In this document: piece by piece, positions 61,644 to 64,000 of the stretch
How positions within the stretch are numbered: the first letter of the stretch is position 1
Layout: each line of letters opens with the position of its first letter
Assembly: GCF_015265455.1 (NCBI RefSeq)
Contig: NZ_CP054492.1
Location: forward strand, 62,001-126,000
Direction of reading: 5' to 3'
DNA: 64,000 bases
Source: Candidatus Sulfurimonas baltica
Lineage (GTDB): Bacteria > Campylobacterota > Campylobacteria > Campylobacterales > Sulfurimonadaceae
Notes under the pieces: model-generated
What the model was told of the DNA's origin: nothing
Database searches by the model: none
What the model saw: only the letters and a program-made list of their open reading frames with translations
Position numbers and translations under genes: made by a program

Positions 61644-61700
61644 TTAGAGTAATTGCTCTTGACATTTAATATATTTGTTGGCTATACTTTTAGAGTAATT
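61644..61700 (+). promoter_or_regulatory. yceI promoter with flanking direct repeats
   Basis: TTGACA (61659-61664) and TATACT (61683-61688) are spaced by 18 bp. Two identical 11-bp copies of TTAGAGTAATT lie at 61644-61654 and 61690-61700, flanking this promoter; each sits inside a partial dyad (AGAG..CTCT; GTAATTAC). They look like operator half-sites for a repressor. Confidence 0.6.
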
Positions 61701-61729
61701 ACACTAATACAAGAAAAAAGGATAGAAAA

Positions 61730-62302
61730 ATGAAAGTATTAACTTCATTAGTAGTAGCAAGTATCGTAGGTGTTTCAGGATTGTTCGGTTCTAATTTTAA
61801 TGTAGACCCATCACACACAAATGTAGGTTTTAAAGTAAAACACATGATGATTTCAAATGTTAATGGTAAGTTCAATAGCTTTGAAGGGACATTTTCTATA
61901 GATGATTCAACAAAGAAGTTCACAAAAATAGATGCAAAAGTTAAAGTTGCCTCTATTTCGACAGAAAATGAAGATAGAGATAAGCATTTAAGAAGTGCAG
62001 ATTTTTTTGATGTTGAAAAATATCCGCAGATGAAACTAAAACTAGTTGAGCATAATGGAGATACGGCATTAGTTGAACTAACCATTAAGGATGTTACTAA
62101 AACAATCAAGATGGATGTTGAAGATATAAGCGGTATGGTTAAAGACCCATGGGGAAATGTTCGTACAGGATTTGTTTTAGAGGGTAAAATAGATAGACAA
62201 GAGTTTAATATAAAGTTCAGCAAGTTAATTGAAACTGGTGCTCTTATGGTTGGAAATGATGTTAAAATCATCATCGAAGCAGAGGGAATTTTAACTAAAT
62301 AG
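61730..62302 (+). CDS. YceI-family periplasmic lipocalin-like protein
   Basis: 190 residues. Signal peptide at 1-20 (MKVLTSLVVASIVGVSGLFG), then the YceI barrel: NFNVDPSHTNVGFKVKHMMI, the middle DKHLRSADFFDVEKYPQMKL and the end MVGNDVKIIIEAEGIL. Family members bind isoprenoid-like molecules and are induced by stress or acid. AAAGGA stands 8 bp upstream of the ATG. A hairpin follows at 62313. Confidence 0.93.
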   Translation: MKVLTSLVVASIVGVSGLFGSNFNVDPSHTNVGFKVKHMMISNVNGKFNSFEGTFSIDDSTKKFTKIDAKVKVASISTENEDRDKHLRSADFFDVEKYPQMKLKLVEHNGDTALVELTIKDVTKTIKMDVEDISGMVKDPWGNVRTGFVLEGKIDRQEFNIKFSKLIETGALMVGNDVKIIIEAEGILTK

Positions 62303-62312
62303 TATGTATAAT

Positions 62313-62349
62313 AGCCCTCCTAAAAGAGGGCTAAAAAAGGATTTTTTTT
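62313..62349 (+). terminator. Attenuator-like terminator between yceI and the next gene
   Basis: AGCCCTC / GAGGGCT stem with a 6-nt loop, then AAAAAAGGA and an eight-T run that reaches the TTG start at 62348. The AAGGA is also the ribosome site of the next gene, so termination and translation may compete. Confidence 0.55.
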
Positions 62350-62791
62350 GAAAATTATCAAAGCAGTTTTGCTTATAATCGCATTGACAACATTGTTACA
62401 TGCCAAATCACCATTTACTCTCACCGGCGTTAAATCTTACTACCCAGTAGTTGAACTTCATAGCGACAGAATAGATAAAAAATATAAAAAGATTGTTTTG
62501 GACTCGTTGATTGAGATGTCAAATGAGCTAGGCGTTAACACAAATAATTTTTCTTCCCGCTCTTTAACATTTTTAATAAATTATATAAGTGTCGGAGATA
62601 TTCTTGCTTTAAAAGTATCTCTTGTTTTGGGTGAAGATGTAATGCGTTTGGATACAAAAGATGAGATTTTTGTTCTCGCATATGCAAAGAGTCGTATATT
62701 TGTTGTAGAAAATATTGAAGATGATTTAATGGACAACGTAGAAGATTTGCTTGAAGAGTTTGCAGAACAATACAGAGAGGATCAACTATGA
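62348..62791 (+). CDS. Exported protein of unknown function
   Basis: 147 residues, TTG start supported by AAAGGA. Signal peptide at about 1-19 (MKIIKAVLLIIALTTLLHA), mature part SPFTLTGVKSYYPVVELHSD, then a possible YISVGDILALKVSLVLG strand-helix region and an acidic end (NVEDLLEEFAEQYRED). I do not recognise the family. Overlaps the thioredoxin-like gene by 4 bp and shares its cellular side (periplasm), so they may work together. Confidence 0.75.
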   Translation: MKIIKAVLLIIALTTLLHAKSPFTLTGVKSYYPVVELHSDRIDKKYKKIVLDSLIEMSNELGVNTNNFSSRSLTFLINYISVGDILALKVSLVLGEDVMRLDTKDEIFVLAYAKSRIFVVENIEDDLMDNVEDLLEEFAEQYREDQL

Positions 62792-63183
62792 AAAATCTAG
62801 TTTTACTGTTGTTATTGACAACGCTATTATCCGCACAAGAGTATAGAGAATTCGCTCACAAAATGGGTTATGAGACCTCATATGAGAGAGCTATGGAAAA
62901 AGCAAAAAAAGAGAATAAAAATATAATGTTTTTTATGATAACAAACTATTGCCCATGGTGTAGTAAAATGGAAAAAAGGGTGCTCTCAAATTTAGATGTC
63001 GACAAAACTTTAAAAGCTAAATTTATTCCACTTATTTTAAACAAAGAAGAGAAAAACTTCCCAAAAGAGTTTGATGTTGCCGGAAGTCCCGTTACGTATC
63101 TAATAGAACAAAATCAAGAAAAAGTTTACGATAAGAGACTTGGGTATATGAATAAAAAAGAGTTTTTAAATTTTATAAAATAA
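62788..63183 (+). CDS. Thioredoxin-fold periplasmic protein
   Basis: 131 residues. Signal peptide at about 1-16, then a thioredoxin-like domain with the redox motif CPWC at C55-C58 (FFMITNYCPWCSKMEKRVLS) and the cis-Pro region in DVAGSPVTYLIE. A CPWC pair in an exported short thioredoxin suggests reduction of disulfides in periplasmic proteins. Co-translated with the unknown exported protein (ATGA). Confidence 0.85.
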   Translation: MKNLVLLLLLTTLLSAQEYREFAHKMGYETSYERAMEKAKKENKNIMFFMITNYCPWCSKMEKRVLSNLDVDKTLKAKFIPLILNKEEKNFPKEFDVAGSPVTYLIEQNQEKVYDKRLGYMNKKEFLNFIK

Positions 63184-63191
63184 GAGTAAAT

Positions 63192-63788
63192 ATGAGTACA
63201 AAAAAGAAAATTTTGCAAGCAGCTTTGGTGTTGTTCAATGAGGGAAACACTCAAATGGCAACAACAAATCATATTGCAAAAGCTATAAATATAAGCCCCG
63301 GCAATTTGCATTATCACTACAATAACCGAGAAGAGATAATTAGAGTTTTATATAAACAGATGAGAAAAGAGATGTCTCTACCTGTGGAAGCTCTGCCAAA
63401 AACAATTTTAGAGTTAAATAAACATCAAGAAGATTTATTAAATATTTTATGGGAGTATAGATTCTTTTATAAGGAGCTGCTTTTCCTTTTTTCCCGCGAT
63501 GCAGATCTGGAGAAAATGTATGTTGAAGACAACTTGAAACATCGCCAAAGAGTTATAAAGTCAGTTGAGAGTTTTATAGAAAATGGGGAGATAGAACTGA
63601 TAAATGGACAAAAAATAGATTATATTGCCGACTCTATTTTGATGATAACGCAGTTTTATTTTTCATACCTAAAAACACTTGGAAAAGATATTGACAAGAA
63701 CAGTGTTAAAGAGAGTATAGACTATGTCAACGGTGTCTTTAGACCATATTTAACTAAAAAAGCTATTCAAAATCTCAAATTAGACTAA
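63192..63788 (+). CDS. TetR-family transcriptional regulator
   Basis: 198 residues. Helix-turn-helix at about 25-50: MATTNHIAKAINISPGNLHY followed by HYNNREEIIRVLYKQM, where the YxxY/HYHY recognition helix is typical of TetR. The C-terminal ligand domain is a helical bundle of usual size. It lies 9 bp after the thioredoxin-like gene and is probably in that operon. The paired repeats before yceI are candidate targets, unproven. Its end overlaps the tex end by 14 bp. Confidence 0.9.
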   Translation: MSTKKKILQAALVLFNEGNTQMATTNHIAKAINISPGNLHYHYNNREEIIRVLYKQMRKEMSLPVEALPKTILELNKHQEDLLNILWEYRFFYKELLFLFSRDADLEKMYVEDNLKHRQRVIKSVESFIENGEIELINGQKIDYIADSILMITQFYFSYLKTLGKDIDKNSVKESIDYVNGVFRPYLTKKAIQNLKLD

Positions 63789-64000
63789 GTCCTATCTTCC
63801 CTTTTTCACTATCTATTGATATTACCTCTATTTGAGGAAGATACTGGTTTAGTGCAAGAATTTCAAGGGGGTGGGAAATTCTTTTTTCACTCATTTTTGA
63901 TATATGAATCATCCCGTCATTCTTGAGTCCAATATCTACAAATGCACCAAAGTCAGCGATGTTGCGGACAACACCAGATACAAAACTCCCAACACTAAGC
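63775..64000 (-). CDS. tex: Tex RNA-binding protein, 3' end only
   Basis: Only the last 75 codons lie in the window; the frame runs off the right edge. The peptide carries a C-terminal S1 RNA-binding domain, with GVVRNIADFGAFVDIGLKND, GMIHISKMS and ISHPLEI, as in Tex, where the S1 domain is last and follows this exact VDFGAFVDIGLKNDG-style pattern. It ends KIGLSLI with TGA at 63775-63777, overlapping the convergent TetR gene. Tex is a transcription accessory protein that affects RNA polymerase and toxin expression. Confidence 0.8.
   Translation of the reverse strand, partial: LSVGSFVSGVVRNIADFGAFVDIGLKNDGMIHISKMSEKRISHPLEILALNQYLPQIEVISIDSEKGKIGLSLI

Noticed and set aside
61699-62274. 191-codon open frame on the minus strand opposite yceI
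   Set aside because: Serine/phenylalanine-rich shadow of yceI codon bias. It has no ribosome site, and yceI is an unmistakable family member.

Overview
The window looks like chromosomal DNA of a low-GC, gene-dense, free-living Campylobacterota (Epsilonproteobacteria), most like Sulfurimonas or a close relative. This is inferred from gene content and from sigma70 promoters that carry a strong extended -10 box (TGnTATAAT) with little or no -35 box. There are many signalling proteins (three GGDEF or EAL/HDOD proteins, two chemoreceptors, one two-component pair). I saw no rRNA, tRNA, CRISPR array, integrase or transposase.

Layout. 1-7.1 kb: 3' part of PEP synthase, a Suv3-like helicase, and a diguanylate cyclase paired with a small exported protein. 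7.2-28.7 kb: one long minus-strand block devoted to cobalamin. It holds late assembly and salvage genes (cobT, cobC, cobS, cobU, cobQ), a ycaO/Cys-rich pair and the uptake genes btuC, btuD, btuF and btuB. It is broken by a diguanylate cyclase gene between cobQ and cobU, a RhuM / small antitoxin-like / RhuM-Fic cassette between cobQ and ycaO, and a complete four-gene Wadjet (JetABCD, SMC/MukBEF-like) anti-plasmid system between btuF and btuD. 28.7-34.2 kb: plus-strand housekeeping genes (rqcH-like, cdsA, dxr, tsaD, tpx) with a highly structured noncoding element and a 42-codon membrane peptide gene. 34.3-42 kb: outer-membrane proteins, a PAS protein, a two-component system, a GNAT enzyme, a secreted KCG-repeat protein and a chemoreceptor. 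42.3-46.3 kb: DoxX / Glc2DH subunit 3 / GMC oxidoreductase operon, then an AAA-DUF4143 gene flanked by 26-bp direct repeats. 46.3-53.9 kb: rmuC, and a Cu/Ag-type RND efflux operon that ends in a Cys-rich KCG-repeat lipoprotein. 53.9-64 kb: RNA methyltransferase, EAL-HDOD, ywbE, dbpA, YgjP-like protease, ABC-F ATPase, zinc-sensing chemoreceptor, yceI, thioredoxin-like protein, TetR regulator and the 3' end of tex.

Most notable: (i) Wadjet nested inside a B12-uptake operon, with its own promoter at the btuF stop and a 4-bp stop/start overlap with btuD; (ii) a palindromic repeat family found at three sites, one copy lying in frame inside btuF and coding for about 34 extra residues; (iii) a 10-bp palindrome CTACATGTAG found at least nine times, usually read as Leu-His-Val; (iv) two KCG-repeat Cys-rich proteins, one in the copper-efflux operon, resembling metal-binding RiPP precursors; (v) target-duplication-like repeats around the DUF4143 gene; (vi) an unassigned ~127-nt structured element at 30.06-30.19 kb.
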